Assembly: GCF_001620365.2 (NCBI RefSeq)
Contig: NZ_LQMT02000018.1
Span: 126,396 to 190,395 of the forward strand
DNA length: 64,000 nt
Reading direction: 5' to 3'
Source: Amycolatopsis keratiniphila subsp. keratiniphila
Lineage (GTDB): Bacteria; Actinomycetota; Actinomycetes; Mycobacteriales; Pseudonocardiaceae
This document shows, piece after piece, positions 34,270 through 43,847 of the stretch. The notes under the pieces are model-generated. The model ran no database searches. It had not been told where the DNA came from and worked only from the letters and a program-made list of their open reading frames with translations. The position numbers were made by a program, and so were the translations under genes. The first letter of the stretch is position 1. Every line of letters starts with the position of its first letter.

Positions 34270-35526
34270 GTGTCCAGCGACGAAGCACCTCCGAAGACGT
34301 CCACCGAGTGGTGGCGCGTCGATACGGCGACGCTGCACGCCCGAAAACAGGAACTCGAAGTCCTGAAGCGCCAGTTGGATGCCGAGCAGAACGCGATCCT
34401 CGCCGAAATCAACTCCCGCGGGATCCGCGGCTGCTCGGGTCATTCGACGCTGGCCGGACTGATTCTCGAGGACTTCCTGGTGTCGGACAAAGAAGCCGCC
34501 GCCCGCGCCGACCGCGTGCTGGCTCTGCATCCCGGCCCCTCGATCGGTGGCGACCCCGAGCCACCGTTGGCGCCGTTGACGGCTGAGGCTGCTGCGGAAG
34601 GCGCGATCGGGGGCGGTCAGATCGACGCGATCATCAAGACTCTCGCCCGCATCCCCTCCACCGTCCCCGACGACGAGGTGCGGGCCGGGGAGAAGATCCT
34701 CGTCGACTTGGCCCGGTGTGCGGGGCCCCGCCAGATCGCCCGCGCGGGACGTCGTCTGCTGGACGAACTCGACCCCGACGGTAAGGAACCCCGTAACGAG
34801 GATCCGAAAGAGACCCGCCCGGAATTGCGGTTCGTCAAGCACCGCGACGGCACCTTGGGCCTCAAAGCGCGACTGGACCTGGAAACCTATGCCCGGTTGA
34901 AGTCGGATCTGGATCCGATGGCGAAACCCCACAAGGCCGTCGATGGGGTCCGTGATTCCCGGACCCAGGACGAACGCTACGGGGATGCCTTCACCGACTA
35001 TGTGCGGTTGAAGACCACCAGCCGCAACCTCCCCGGCCAAGCCGGGGAAGCCACGCACATCCTGGTCACGATGTCCTACGAGGATTTGATCCGGGACATC
35101 GGTGAAGCCCACCTGGATTTGGTCGGGCCGATCAGCGCCACCGACGCCCGCATCCTCGCCTGCGACGCCCGCGTCCGCCCCGGCGTCCTCGGCACCGCAG
35201 GCGAACCCCTCGATATCGGCCGATCGAAACGCACTGTGTCGCTGGCCCAGAAGTACGCGCTCACCCTCCGCGACGGCGGCTGCGCGTTCCCCGGCTGCGA
35301 CATGCCCGTCCCCCGCTGCACCGCCCACCACATCGTCTTCTGGCGACACCACGGCGAAACCAAAATCGACAACCTCGTGCTGTTGTGCACTCGGCATCAC
35401 CGGTTGATCCACCGCAGCGAATGGAAAGTCCAGATCGCCCAAGACGGCCTGCCCGAATTCACCCCGCCCGCCTACCTCGACCCCACCGGCACACCAAGGA
35501 GGAACACCATGCACCTCAGAACATAG
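34270..35526 (+). CDS. DUF222 / HNH endonuclease (13E12 type)
   Basis: A 418-residue protein of the actinobacterial 13E12-REP family. The N-terminal DUF222 domain is mainly helical (STEWWRVDTATLHARKQELEVLKRQ...). The C-terminal HNH nuclease domain has two zinc-binding Cys (CAFPGCDMP), the core TAHHIVFWRHHGE and NLVLLCTRHHRLIHRSEW. Such genes are present in many copies per genome in mycobacteria and Amycolatopsis and may be mobile or recombination-prone; that role is not established. Direct repeats lie just upstream. GTG start at 34270. Confidence 0.88.
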   Translation: MSSDEAPPKTSTEWWRVDTATLHARKQELEVLKRQLDAEQNAILAEINSRGIRGCSGHSTLAGLILEDFLVSDKEAAARADRVLALHPGPSIGGDPEPPLAPLTAEAAAEGAIGGGQIDAIIKTLARIPSTVPDDEVRAGEKILVDLARCAGPRQIARAGRRLLDELDPDGKEPRNEDPKETRPELRFVKHRDGTLGLKARLDLETYARLKSDLDPMAKPHKAVDGVRDSRTQDERYGDAFTDYVRLKTTSRNLPGQAGEATHILVTMSYEDLIRDIGEAHLDLVGPISATDARILACDARVRPGVLGTAGEPLDIGRSKRTVSLAQKYALTLRDGGCAFPGCDMPVPRCTAHHIVFWRHHGETKIDNLVLLCTRHHRLIHRSEWKVQIAQDGLPEFTPPAYLDPTGTPRRNTMHLRT

Positions 35527-35572
35527 ACCGACCCCGAGAAACTTCCAGAACCGAACCGGCGCGACCAAACCC

Positions 35573-36430
35573 TCAAACCAGCCGGAAAAGCACCCGTTGC
35601 CCCGGCCGCACCTGCGCGGCCAGGTCCAGATCCGCTTCCTCCACCACCGCGATCACCGGATAGCCCCCGGTCACCGGGTGGTCGGCCAGGAACAGGATCG
35701 GCTGCCCCGAAGGAGGTACCTGCAACGCCCCCGGCACGGCGGCCTCGGGCGGCAATTCGCCATCGCGCGCCCGCGACAACACGGGACCGTCCAGCCGCAC
35801 ACCCACCCGATCGACGTCGGCGGTGGCGACGTAACCCGTGGAGACCAAAGTGGACAGTGCGTCGGGAACGAACCACGAGACCCGGGGCCCCGGAGTCACT
35901 CGCAGCATCGGGACGGCCGGCAAGGGCGCACGAGGAGCGAGATCAACGCCAGGATGGGGCAGCACCCGCTGTCCCACCGGCAAGGTCATCCCGGCAGAGA
36001 GCGCGGGCGGGCCGAGTTTGCCCAGTGTGTCGGTCGCCCGCGCGCCCAGCACCGAGGGGACGTCGATGCCGCCGCGCACGGCGACATAGGAACGCAAACC
36101 GTGAGAAGCCATCCCCAGGACGAGTTCCTCGCCGGGGCCGATCGGAATCGGTGAGCCGGGGCCGAAGGCCCGTGTGCCGACGGTGATCGAGCACGGCGCA
36201 CCGGTGACGGCGACGGTCGCCGGAGCCGGGAACCGGAGGGCGAGGCCGCCCAGAACGCATTCCAGGGCCGCGTGGCCCTCGGGATTCCCGACCAGCCGGT
36301 TCGCCAGCCGCAGCGAACCGCGGTCGGCGGCGCCGGACCGGCCGACGCCGATCGCGGCCAGCCCCGGCCGCCCGAGGTCCTGCACGGTGGTGAAAACGCC
36401 GGGCCGGAGCACTTCGATCTTCGCGGTCAT
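35573..36430 (-). CDS. pxpC: 5-oxoprolinase subunit C (biotin-dependent carboxyltransferase-like)
   Basis: A 285-residue KipA/PxpC domain protein. It acts with PxpA and PxpB in the ATP-dependent hydrolysis of 5-oxoproline to glutamate in the cytoplasm. Recognisable parts: VLRPGVFTTVQDLGRPG at the start, GRSGAADRGSLRLANRLVGN, GIDVPSVLGARATDT and ILFLADHPVTGGYPVIAVV. It is the last gene of the pxp operon, starting at an ATG that overlaps the pxpB stop. Confidence 0.93.
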   Translation of the reverse strand: MTAKIEVLRPGVFTTVQDLGRPGLAAIGVGRSGAADRGSLRLANRLVGNPEGHAALECVLGGLALRFPAPATVAVTGAPCSITVGTRAFGPGSPIPIGPGEELVLGMASHGLRSYVAVRGGIDVPSVLGARATDTLGKLGPPALSAGMTLPVGQRVLPHPGVDLAPRAPLPAVPMLRVTPGPRVSWFVPDALSTLVSTGYVATADVDRVGVRLDGPVLSRARDGELPPEAAVPGALQVPPSGQPILFLADHPVTGGYPVIAVVEEADLDLAAQVRPGQRVLFRLV

Positions 36431-37035
36431 GAAGTGAACCGGATCCGGGTGCCGGGGGCCAGCAGGTTCGGCGGCTCGCGTTCGACGTCCCAGACCGGCA
36501 GCGTCGTGCGCCCGATCAGTTGCCAGCCGCCGGGTGAGGCGTTCGGGTACACCGCCGTGTACTCGCCCGCGATCGCGACCGAGCCGGCGGGCACCCGGGT
36601 GCGCGGGCTCGTCCGGCGCGGCAGGTGCAGTGCGGGGTCGAGCCCGGTCAGATAGGCGAAACCTGGTGCGAAGCCACAGAACGCCGAGACGTAGGTCCCG
36701 TCCTCGTGCCGCCGGACGACGGCCTCCGCGGACATGCCGGAGGCGGCCGCGACGTCGGCCAGATCCGGGCCGTCGTAGTGCACCGGCACGACGATCTCGG
36801 CGGCCTCGCGCGGTTTTATGTCCACTGTGGACCGATGGAGGACGTCTTCGGCGAGCCGGTCGTGATGGGTCCTGCCGGGGTCGAACCGGATGAGCAGCGT
36901 CCGCGCGGCCGGGACCAGTTCGACGACGCCGTCCGGCGGGTCCTGCTCCAGTGACGCGTGCAGCCCGAGCACCTCCGACGGATCGTCGAAGTCGACCATG
37001 GCCGCACGCGCCCCATAGGGCAGCACTCGCATCAT
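36427..37035 (-). CDS. pxpB: 5-oxoprolinase subunit B
   Basis: A 202-residue KipI/PxpB protein. The family core is seen in CGFAPGFAYLTGLDPALHLPRRTSPRTRVPAGSVAIAG (split), SPGGWQLIGRT and the cyclophilin-like beta fold. Interaction with PxpC forms the PxpBC complex. Start ATG 37035 overlaps the pxpA stop as ATGA; a second ATG at 37032 is alternative. One copy of the GTCCACTGTGGAC palindrome (36820-36832) lies inside this gene. Confidence 0.93.
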   Translation of the reverse strand: MMRVLPYGARAAMVDFDDPSEVLGLHASLEQDPPDGVVELVPAARTLLIRFDPGRTHHDRLAEDVLHRSTVDIKPREAAEIVVPVHYDGPDLADVAAASGMSAEAVVRRHEDGTYVSAFCGFAPGFAYLTGLDPALHLPRRTSPRTRVPAGSVAIAGEYTAVYPNASPGGWQLIGRTTLPVWDVEREPPNLLAPGTRIRFTS

Positions 37036-37790
37036 GCGGCCTCGATGAACGATCCGATGTGGACACCGGAGGCGTCGAGCCCCGCCCGGATCCGGCGCGC
37101 CAGTTCGACGGCGCCGGGCGTGTCGCCGTGCACGCACAGCGAATGCGGCTGAAGCGCCAGCTCGGTCCCGTCGGCGGCGACGACCTTGCCGGTGGTCGCC
37201 ATCGCGACCGCCCGGGAAGCGACCTCGTCCGCGTCGTGGAGCACGGCGCCGGGCAGTTTCCGGGAGACGAGAAGGCCTTCGGAGGTGTACGCGCGGTCCG
37301 CGAACGCCTCGGCGTACGCGGGGAACCCGGCCTTTTCCGCCTGCTTGGCCATTTCCGATCCCGGTGGGCACAGCAGTGCGAGCCCGGGACGGAACCGCCG
37401 GATCCCCTCGACCACCGCGGCCGCTTGCTCCGGATCCACCGCCGCCGTGTTGTACAGCGCCCCGTGCGGTTTGACGTACCGCACGCTCGTTCCCGCCGCG
37501 CGGGCGAACGCGTCGAGCGCGCCGATCTGGTAGAGCACGTCGTCGGCCAGGTCGGCGGGGGCGACGTCCATCGCCCGCCGCCCGAAGCCGGCCAGATCGC
37601 GATAGGCGACGTGGGCGCCGATGACGACGCCCCGCTCCGCCGCGCGTTCGCAGACGCGCCGCATCACCGACGGGTCGCCGGCATGGAAGCCGCAGGCGAC
37701 GTTCGCGCTGGTGACGATGTCGAGCATGGCGTCGTCGTCACCCATCTTCCAGGCGCCGAAACCTTCGCCGAGGTCACTGTTGAGATCCAT
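37032..37790 (-). CDS. pxpA: 5-oxoprolinase subunit A (LamB/YcsF)
   Basis: A 252-residue TIM-barrel-like protein and the ATP-dependent phosphorylating subunit of 5-oxoprolinase. Signatures are [60 protein letters not shown] and SLCVHGDTPGAVELA. The start codon shares one base with the stop of the DUF1445 gene. With pxpB, pxpC, DUF1445 and an MFS transporter it forms an operon for uptake and opening of 5-oxoproline, a spontaneously forming waste compound. Confidence 0.95.
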   Translation of the reverse strand: MDLNSDLGEGFGAWKMGDDDAMLDIVTSANVACGFHAGDPSVMRRVCERAAERGVVIGAHVAYRDLAGFGRRAMDVAPADLADDVLYQIGALDAFARAAGTSVRYVKPHGALYNTAAVDPEQAAAVVEGIRRFRPGLALLCPPGSEMAKQAEKAGFPAYAEAFADRAYTSEGLLVSRKLPGAVLHDADEVASRAVAMATTGKVVAADGTELALQPHSLCVHGDTPGAVELARRIRAGLDASGVHIGSFIEAA

Positions 37791-38584
37791 CAGGCCACCC
37801 TGAACTCACTGTCGAGCTTGTCGGTCACGAACATGTAGCCCGGCGCGTGCGTGATCGCGAACGGCGGCCGCGAGGCCATCAGCGCAGCCTGCGGGGTCAC
37901 GCCACACGCCCAGAACACCGGCACGTCACCGGGTTCCGCGTCGACCGGGTCGCCGAAATCGGGCTTTCCGAGATCGGCGATGCCGAGCGCGGCGGGATCG
38001 CCGATGTGCACCGGCGCACCGTGCACGGCGGGCATCCCGCGGGTGATGCGCACGGCGTCGTCCACACGGTCTTCGGGGATCTGCCGCATCGAGACCACCA
38101 TCGGCCCGTGCAGCCGTCCGGCCGGGACGCATTCGCGGTTCGTCACGTACATCGCCACGTTGCGGCCCTGCTCGACGTGCCGCAGCGGGATGCCCTCCGC
38201 GGCCAGCGCCGATTCGAAGGTGAAACTGCAACCGATCGAGAACGTGACCATGTCGCTGCGCCACAACCCGGTCGCGTCCGCGATCTCGCCCGCCAGCGCG
38301 CCGTTCTGCCACACGCGGTAGCGCGGCAGGTCGGTGCGCAGATCCGCGCCGGGCGCCAGCCTGGTCGACGGGTCGCCCGGGTCGCTGACGTCGAGCACCG
38401 GACAGGGCTGCGGATTCCGCTGGCAGAACAGCAGGACGTCGTAGGCCCAGTCCTCGGGGACGGCGATCAGGTTGGTCTGGGTGAACCCGTTCGCCCAGCC
38501 GGTGGTCGGGCGGGCCGTGCCCGCGCGGAACAGGGCACGCGCCTCGCCGGGGGACAACGTCGCGGGGTCGTCGAAGGTGGTCAT
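37790..38584 (-). CDS. DUF1445 family putative hydro-lyase
   Basis: A 264-residue protein of the YcsI/DUF1445 family (D-glutamate cyclase-like in eukaryotes). It has [51 protein letters not shown] and [13 protein letters not shown]. In Bacillus the ycsI gene is in the same cluster as the 5-oxoprolinase genes. A mammalian relative converts D-glutamate to 5-oxo-D-proline, so this protein may feed or balance the same pool. GGGGAGG precedes ATG 38584. Confidence 0.9.
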   Translation of the reverse strand: MTTFDDPATLSPGEARALFRAGTARPTTGWANGFTQTNLIAVPEDWAYDVLLFCQRNPQPCPVLDVSDPGDPSTRLAPGADLRTDLPRYRVWQNGALAGEIADATGLWRSDMVTFSIGCSFTFESALAAEGIPLRHVEQGRNVAMYVTNRECVPAGRLHGPMVVSMRQIPEDRVDDAVRITRGMPAVHGAPVHIGDPAALGIADLGKPDFGDPVDAEPGDVPVFWACGVTPQAALMASRPPFAITHAPGYMFVTDKLDSEFRVA

Positions 38585-38610
38585 CGTGGTGCCTCCCCTT
38601 CCGATTGTGG

Positions 38611-39855
38611 TCACAGCAGTTCGCGGCCGCGAGTCTCGGGCAGGCCGAGCAGCGCCAGCACGGCGATGCCGTAGCCGACCGCGCCGAACACCATCGCGCC
38701 GCCCGCGCCGAGGAAACCGACCACGGCGGGGAACGTCGCGCCGATCGCCCGGCCGAGGTTGTAGGTGAAGCCCTGCCCGGTGCCGCGCAGCGCCGACGGG
38801 TAAAGCTCGGCGAGGAAGGCGCCGAACCCGCTGAAGATCGCGGACATCGAGAACCCGAGCGGGAAGCCGAGGAACAGCACGAGCGTGTTCGCGCCCTCCG
38901 GGATCTGCGTGTAGGCGACGATGAGGCCCGCCGACAGCACCGAGAACAGCAGGAACGTCTTCTTGCGGCCCAGGAGATCCGTGAGATAGCCGCCGGTGAC
39001 GTATCCGATGAAGGCGCCGGAGATCAGGAACGCGAGATAGCCGCCGGTGCCGATGACGGTGAGGCCGCGGGTGGTCTTCAGGTAACTCGGCAGCCAGGTC
39101 GCGAGCGTGTAGTAACCGCCCTGGACACCGGTGGCGAGCAGCGCGGCGAAGAACGTCGTGCGCAGCAGGTCCGGCTTGAAGATTCCGGCCAGCGAACCGC
39201 GTTCCTTCTTCGTGGCGCGGGCCGCTTCCGCGACGGGCGCGTCCTGGACGTTCCGCCGGACCCAGAGCACCAGCAGCGCCGGGATGACGCCGGTCCAGAA
39301 CATGACGCGCCACGCGACATCCGGGCTCCAGATGCTGAAGACCACTGTGTAGACGACCACGGACAGCGCCCAGCCGACCGCCCACGCGCTCTGCACGAAG
39401 GCGACGGTCCGGCCGCGGTACTTCGCCTGCGAGTACTCCGCCACCAGCGCGGCGCCGGCCGCCCATTCGCCACCGAAGCCAAGGCCCTGCAGGGCGCGGA
39501 AGACCAGAAGCGTCTCGAAGTTCGGCGCGAACCCGCACAGCACGGTGAAGATCGTGTACATCGCGATGGTGAGCTGGAGGGTGCGGACCCGGCCGATCCG
39601 GTCGGCCAGGATGCCTGCCCCGATCCCGCCGATCGCCGAGACCACCAGCGTCGTGGTGCCGAGCAGACCCGCCTCGCCGCCGGAGAGGCCGTAGTAGGCG
39701 GTGATCGCGGCCAGACCCAGCGGGAGGGTCTGGTAGTCGAACGAGTCGAGCCCGTAGCCGCCGAACGCGCCGACGAAGGCCCGGCGGCCTCGCGAACCGA
39801 GCGTGCGGAACCAGGCGAAGGGGCGGGTGTCTTCGGTAGTGGCTGTCGCGTCCAT
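38611..39855 (-). CDS. MFS transporter of the 5-oxoprolinase operon
   Basis: A 414-residue 12-TM major facilitator of the metabolite:H+ symporter (AAHS-like) type. The motif between TM2 and TM3 is [15 protein letters not shown], and [22 protein letters not shown] follows the fourth TM. The N-terminal half has [17 protein letters not shown] (an Asp that binds H+ in this family). It is the first gene of the operon and probably takes up 5-oxoproline or another small carboxylate. ATG 39855 with GGAGGT upstream. Confidence 0.9.
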   Translation of the reverse strand: MDATATTEDTRPFAWFRTLGSRGRRAFVGAFGGYGLDSFDYQTLPLGLAAITAYYGLSGGEAGLLGTTTLVVSAIGGIGAGILADRIGRVRTLQLTIAMYTIFTVLCGFAPNFETLLVFRALQGLGFGGEWAAGAALVAEYSQAKYRGRTVAFVQSAWAVGWALSVVVYTVVFSIWSPDVAWRVMFWTGVIPALLVLWVRRNVQDAPVAEAARATKKERGSLAGIFKPDLLRTTFFAALLATGVQGGYYTLATWLPSYLKTTRGLTVIGTGGYLAFLISGAFIGYVTGGYLTDLLGRKKTFLLFSVLSAGLIVAYTQIPEGANTLVLFLGFPLGFSMSAIFSGFGAFLAELYPSALRGTGQGFTYNLGRAIGATFPAVVGFLGAGGAMVFGAVGYGIAVLALLGLPETRGRELL

Positions 39856-39911
39856 CGGCACCTCCAGAGGGTGAATCCATCGTGGCACGGGTCACATGGA
39901 TAGCCACTGTA

Positions 39912-39930
39912 GGTATTGTTCAACAATTCC
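39912..39930. promoter_or_regulatory. GntR-type operator
   Basis: ATTGTTCAACAAT (39915-39927) is a perfect 13-bp palindrome; adding GGT and TCC gives a 19-bp near-palindrome. It lies between the divergent MFS (start 39855) and gntR (start 39980) genes. FCD-type GntR operators often have the form TTGTnnACAA. A second dyad ACAAGAG...CTCTTGT (39931-39959) follows. Confidence 0.65.
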
Positions 39931-39979
39931 ACAAGAGGATCCTTGGCCCGGTCTCTTGTAGCCGGTTAGGATCGGTCAC

Positions 39980-40684
39980 GTGACGATCGCGGAGGGTGGT
40001 CCTGCCTCGGTTCAAGGACTCGAAGCGGATCGCGGCATGGTGAGCCGCACCAGTACGGCCGAACGGGTGGCGGGCGTCCTCCGCACGCGCATCGCGGAAG
40101 GGTTCTTCCTGCCCGGCGTCCGGCTGTCGGAGCACGACATCGGCTCGGCGCTCGGCGTCTCCCGCAACACGTTGCGGGAGGCGTTCCGGCTGCTCACGCA
40201 CGAACGCCTGCTCACCCACGAGCTCAACCGCGGGGTCTTCGTGCGGGTACTGCCCGTCGAGGACGTCGTCGATCTCTACAAGGTGCGCAAGGTCGTCGAG
40301 TGCTCGGCGGTGCGGGCGGTGACGGAGAAGCCGCCGACGTTCGCGAAGCTCGCGCGCCTGGTCGAGGACGGCAGGGTCGCCGAGCGGAGTGAGCGCTGGC
40401 AGGACCTCGGCACCGCGAACATCCGGTTCCATTCGGCGATCGCCGAGCTGAGCGGCAGTGAGCGGATCGACGAGCTGATGCGCGGCATCCTGGCCGAGCT
40501 GCGGCTGGTGTTCCACATGATGGCCGACCCGCGGCGCTTCCACGAGCCGTACCTCAAGCGCAACGCGGAGATCCTCGAGCGCATCGAGGCAGGCGACGGC
40601 CTCGGCGCCGAAAAGCTCCTCACGCAGTACCTCACCGACGCCGAAAACCAGCTCGTCGAGGCCTACGCCGAGCGCACCCCCTGA
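39980..40684 (+). CDS. GntR-family (FCD) regulator of the pxp operon
   Basis: A 234-residue regulator. The winged HTH is at about residues 25-85 (ERVAGVLRTRIAEGFFLPGV, LGVSRNTLREAFRLLTHERL) and the FCD ligand domain follows, with the metal-binding His/Asp pattern in LGTANIRFHSAIAEL and HMMADPRRFHEPYLKRN. It is divergent from the MFS-DUF1445-pxpABC operon, so it very probably controls it. GTG 39980 is the listed start; ATG 40037 would also leave a complete HTH. Confidence 0.9.
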   Translation: MTIAEGGPASVQGLEADRGMVSRTSTAERVAGVLRTRIAEGFFLPGVRLSEHDIGSALGVSRNTLREAFRLLTHERLLTHELNRGVFVRVLPVEDVVDLYKVRKVVECSAVRAVTEKPPTFAKLARLVEDGRVAERSERWQDLGTANIRFHSAIAELSGSERIDELMRGILAELRLVFHMMADPRRFHEPYLKRNAEILERIEAGDGLGAEKLLTQYLTDAENQLVEAYAERTP

Positions 40685-40749
40685 CGCATTTCGTCCTCTG
40701 AATGCGGTGGTCCGGGGTGCGAACCACCGCGTCCAGAGGACGAAATGCG
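40685..40749. terminator. Two-tier hairpin between gntR and GH30
   Basis: Outer arms CGCATTTCGTCCTCTG (40685-40700) and CAGAGGACGAAATGCG (40734-40749) are exact complements; inner arms GCGGTGGT (40704-40711) and ACCACCGC (40723-40730) pair too. It begins at the gntR stop and ends 9 bp before the GH30 stop, so it terminates both. Its left half, read on the minus strand, is almost identical to 54137-54158. Confidence 0.75.
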
Positions 40750-40757
40750 AGAGGTGG

Positions 40758-42596
40758 CTACGGGGTGACCCACTTCTGGTTGGCGGCGCCGGTGCAGGTC
40801 CAGATCTGCAGGCGGGTGCCGTTGGCCGAGGAGTTCCCGGTCGCGTCCAGGCATTTGCCCGAACCGGAGTTCACCAGGTCGCGGGCGGCGTTGGCCGCCC
40901 ATCGCTGATTGGCCCCGCCGGCGCAGTCCCACAGTTGCAGCGGCGCGCCGTCCGCCGTGGACATCCCGGTGACGTCGAGGCATTTGCCCAGCGCCCGCAG
41001 CGTGCCGTCGGCCTGGAACGACCATTGCTGCGCGGCTGAGCCGTTGCAGTCGTAGAGCTGCACCGCCGTCCCGTTGGCGCTGTTCGCCCCGGCGACGTCG
41101 ACGCATTTGCCGCCCGGCCCGGTGATCGCGCCGGTGCGGACGCCGCCGCCCGACTGCGTTCCCGACCAGGTGAAGGTCGCCGACGTCGACGCGGGGAGCG
41201 AGTACGTGAAGGACTGCCCGCCCCAGTTGACGCGCACGTTCTGGGTCGCGCCACTGGTGTTGTACGCGATCAGCGCCTTCGACCCGTCCGGGTTCTTCCA
41301 CGCGACGTTCCGCACCGCCGAGTTGTCGTCGGACGAGATCCGGTACGCACCCGGTTTCACGAACTTCGTCAGGTGCCCCATCGTGTAGTACTCGACGGTG
41401 TAGTCGACCTGCCCGTGCCGCGAATCTCCATTGTGGACGGTGATCAGCCCGGTGCAGGTGCCGCAGCCACCGTTGTGCGGCCCCATGTTCTGGTCCACCG
41501 CGAGGCTCCACTTGATGAAGCTCTTGCTCCAGTTCCGGGTGTAGTCGACGATGTTCGCCATGTCTTCGGCCTGCTGATGGCTCACCCACGTCCCGCCGGA
41601 ATGCTCGGTGCTGTACGCGGCCACACTCGGGTACTGGTCGTGCACGGCGGTCTGCTGGGCGACGTCGCCGCCGTAGCCGTGCCACGCCATCCCGCCGAAG
41701 TTCGGATCGGTGCGGATCGCCGCGTCGTCCATCGTCGGCGCGCCGAATTCCGCGTACTTGTCCCAGTTCCAGTCCAGTGCGAGGACTTTTGTGGACAGTC
41801 CCTTCAACGCGGGCAACAGGTTCGTCTTCGTGAAGTACCGGAGACCGGCGCCGTTCCAGTTCATCGACGGATAGCTCGCGCAGCAGGTCGGCTCGTTCTG
41901 CACCGACACGTAGTGGATCGGCACCCCTTGCGCCTGATACGCCTGGATGTACTTGACGAAGTACTGCGCGTACACCGGGTAGTACTCGGCCTTCAGCCAG
42001 CCCAGCTTGAAGTCGCCGTTGTCCTTCATCCACGGCGGCGCGCTCCACGGCGACGCCATCACCTTGGTCGCCGGGTTGATCTCCCGCGCCTGCTTGGTCA
42101 ACGGCAGGATGCTGTCGAGGTCGTGCGCGATCGAGAACTTCGCCAGGCTCGGATCCGTCTGCCCGGCGGGGAGATCGTCGAACGAGTAGCTGAACCGCGC
42201 CAGATCCGAGGACCCGAGCGGGTTGCGGATGAAGTTGACGCCGATACCCGAAACGGGATCGAACAGCTTCCGCATGGTCTCGTCGCGAGTCGCCTGCGAC
42301 AGCGCGCCGCTGCCCTTCATCAGCCACGCGGCGGTGTCGGTGAACGACGCGCCCGCGCCCTCGAACTGCTGGTACGTCGTGTTCTCGTCGACGGTGATCG
42401 TCTGCTGCCCCGTTCCGGTGCCCGCGCCGAACATGACCGGTGGCTGCTGCTGGAGGCCGCGCGTGACGTTCACGCCACGCGAGTCGTTCGTGGTGGTGAG
42501 CCAGATGTTCACGGTCTCACCGGCGGCTTGCGCCGGTGTGGCGACGAGCGTGGCCGCCGCGATCACCGCGGCGCCGAGCAGCGGCAGCCGTCTCAC
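40758..42596 (-). CDS. Secreted GH30 glycosidase with CBM13
   Basis: A 612-residue exported enzyme. Signal peptide at about residues 1-25 (ends ATPAQAAG). The GH30 barrel follows with WSAPPWMKDNG, the acid/base Glu near 235 (YVSVQNEPT) and the nucleophile Glu near 331 (AAYSTEHSGG). A beta-sandwich and a C-terminal ricin-type lectin domain (three QxW repeats: AAQQWSF, ANQRWAA, ANQKWVT) complete it. GH30 members include glucosylceramidases and endo-beta-1,6-glucanases; with GH16 next to it, beta-1,6-glucan is likely. The GTG start overlaps the GH16 stop. Confidence 0.92.
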   Translation of the reverse strand: MRRLPLLGAAVIAAATLVATPAQAAGETVNIWLTTTNDSRGVNVTRGLQQQPPVMFGAGTGTGQQTITVDENTTYQQFEGAGASFTDTAAWLMKGSGALSQATRDETMRKLFDPVSGIGVNFIRNPLGSSDLARFSYSFDDLPAGQTDPSLAKFSIAHDLDSILPLTKQAREINPATKVMASPWSAPPWMKDNGDFKLGWLKAEYYPVYAQYFVKYIQAYQAQGVPIHYVSVQNEPTCCASYPSMNWNGAGLRYFTKTNLLPALKGLSTKVLALDWNWDKYAEFGAPTMDDAAIRTDPNFGGMAWHGYGGDVAQQTAVHDQYPSVAAYSTEHSGGTWVSHQQAEDMANIVDYTRNWSKSFIKWSLAVDQNMGPHNGGCGTCTGLITVHNGDSRHGQVDYTVEYYTMGHLTKFVKPGAYRISSDDNSAVRNVAWKNPDGSKALIAYNTSGATQNVRVNWGGQSFTYSLPASTSATFTWSGTQSGGGVRTGAITGPGGKCVDVAGANSANGTAVQLYDCNGSAAQQWSFQADGTLRALGKCLDVTGMSTADGAPLQLWDCAGGANQRWAANAARDLVNSGSGKCLDATGNSSANGTRLQIWTCTGAANQKWVTP

Positions 42597-43816
42597 GGCG
42601 TCGTCCACTTCTGGTTCGCGCCGCCTCCGCAGGTCCAGATCTGGAGTCTGGTCCCGTTCGCGGAGCTGTTCCCGGTGGCGTCCAGGCATTTGTTCGCCTG
42701 AGGGTTCACGATGTCGCGCGCGCCGCTGATCGCCCATTTCTGCGCGCCGGTTCCGTTGCAGTCCCACAGTTGCACGGCGGTGCCGTCCGCGGTTCCGCCG
42801 CCGGAGACGTCCATGCACTTGCCGAGCGCGCGGATCGTCCCGTCGCCGCCGATGGTCCAGTTCTGCGCGGCGTTCCCGTTGCAGTCGGTGATCTGGATCG
42901 GGGTGCCGTTGGCGGTGTTCGCCCCGGCGACGTCGACGCATTTGCCGCCGATGCCGGTGATCCGCCCGGTCCGCCCGGCGGTGTCGCTGGAGTTGACGTG
43001 CACGTAGTCGACCACGAGCCGCTGCGGGAAGACGGTGCTCGAGTTCGGGTCACCCGGCCAGTAGCCGCCGACGGCGAGGTTCAGGATCAGGTAGAAGGGG
43101 TGATCGAAAACCCAGCGGTTGCCGTTCAGATCGGCGGGCGTGCGGGTCTGGTAGAGATTCCCGTCCACGTACCACTTGATCTGGTTCGGCGCCCAGTCGA
43201 CGGCGTAGGTGTGGAAGTCGTCGGAGAAGTTCGGGCCGTTGTAGGCGGCGCCGATGCCGCCCGCGCCGGAGTAGCCGGGGCCGTGGAGGGTGCCGTGCAC
43301 CGTGTTCGGCTCGAAGCCGACGTTCTCCATGATGTCGATCTCGCCGCTGTTGGGCCAGCCGACGTTGCCGATGTCGGCGCCGAGCATCCAGAACGCGGGC
43401 CACATCCCTTGCCCGCGCGGCAGTTTCATCCTCGCTTCGAACCGGCCGTACGTCTGGGTGAACTGGCCCTGCGTCGACAGTCGCGCCGAGGTGTACTCGC
43501 AGCGCCCGTACCAGCAGTTGTAGTTGCCGGGGTTCTCCTTCTTCGCGGTGATGACCAGGTTGCCCTGGCCGTCGAGCGCCGCGTTGTTCGTCCCGGACGT
43601 GTACCACTGCCGCTCGTGGTTGTTGACGTTGTCGCCGGTCTCGAAATGCCACTTCGAGGTGTCGATGCCCGCGCCGGCGGGCCCGTTGAAGTCGTCGGTG
43701 AAGGTCGCGGCCATGACGGCGGCCTCGGCCGGGGCCGGTGCGGTGGCGGGGAGTGAGCCGAGGAGAACGCCGGCGGCGAGGAGTGCCGCCCAGCGAAAAC
43801 GGGAGGAGATGGACAT
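42593..43816 (-). CDS. Secreted GH16 beta-glucanase with CBM13
   Basis: A 407-residue exported enzyme. Signal peptide to about residue 32 (APAEAA). The GH16 catalytic motif is GEIDIMENVG with Glu159, Asp161 and Glu164, as in beta-1,3-glucanases (E-x-D-x-x-E form with an extra Met). The C-terminal CBM13 has three QxW repeats (AAQNWTI, GAQKWAI, ANQKWTT). The last 30 residues match those of the GH30 gene. It is the first gene of a two-gene operon, with a 25-bp dyad (43848-43872) upstream as operator. Confidence 0.93.
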   Translation of the reverse strand: MSISSRFRWAALLAAGVLLGSLPATAPAPAEAAVMAATFTDDFNGPAGAGIDTSKWHFETGDNVNNHERQWYTSGTNNAALDGQGNLVITAKKENPGNYNCWYGRCEYTSARLSTQGQFTQTYGRFEARMKLPRGQGMWPAFWMLGADIGNVGWPNSGEIDIMENVGFEPNTVHGTLHGPGYSGAGGIGAAYNGPNFSDDFHTYAVDWAPNQIKWYVDGNLYQTRTPADLNGNRWVFDHPFYLILNLAVGGYWPGDPNSSTVFPQRLVVDYVHVNSSDTAGRTGRITGIGGKCVDVAGANTANGTPIQITDCNGNAAQNWTIGGDGTIRALGKCMDVSGGGTADGTAVQLWDCNGTGAQKWAISGARDIVNPQANKCLDATGNSSANGTRLQIWTCGGGANQKWTTP

Positions 43817-43847
43817 CGTTGTCGCCTCTCTTCGCAGGCAGAGAACT

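Noticed and set aside
37790..39907. 705-residue continuous frame across MFS and DUF1445
   Set aside because: Its first half is an out-of-frame shadow of the MFS gene; only the last 264 residues (from ATG 38584) are a real protein.
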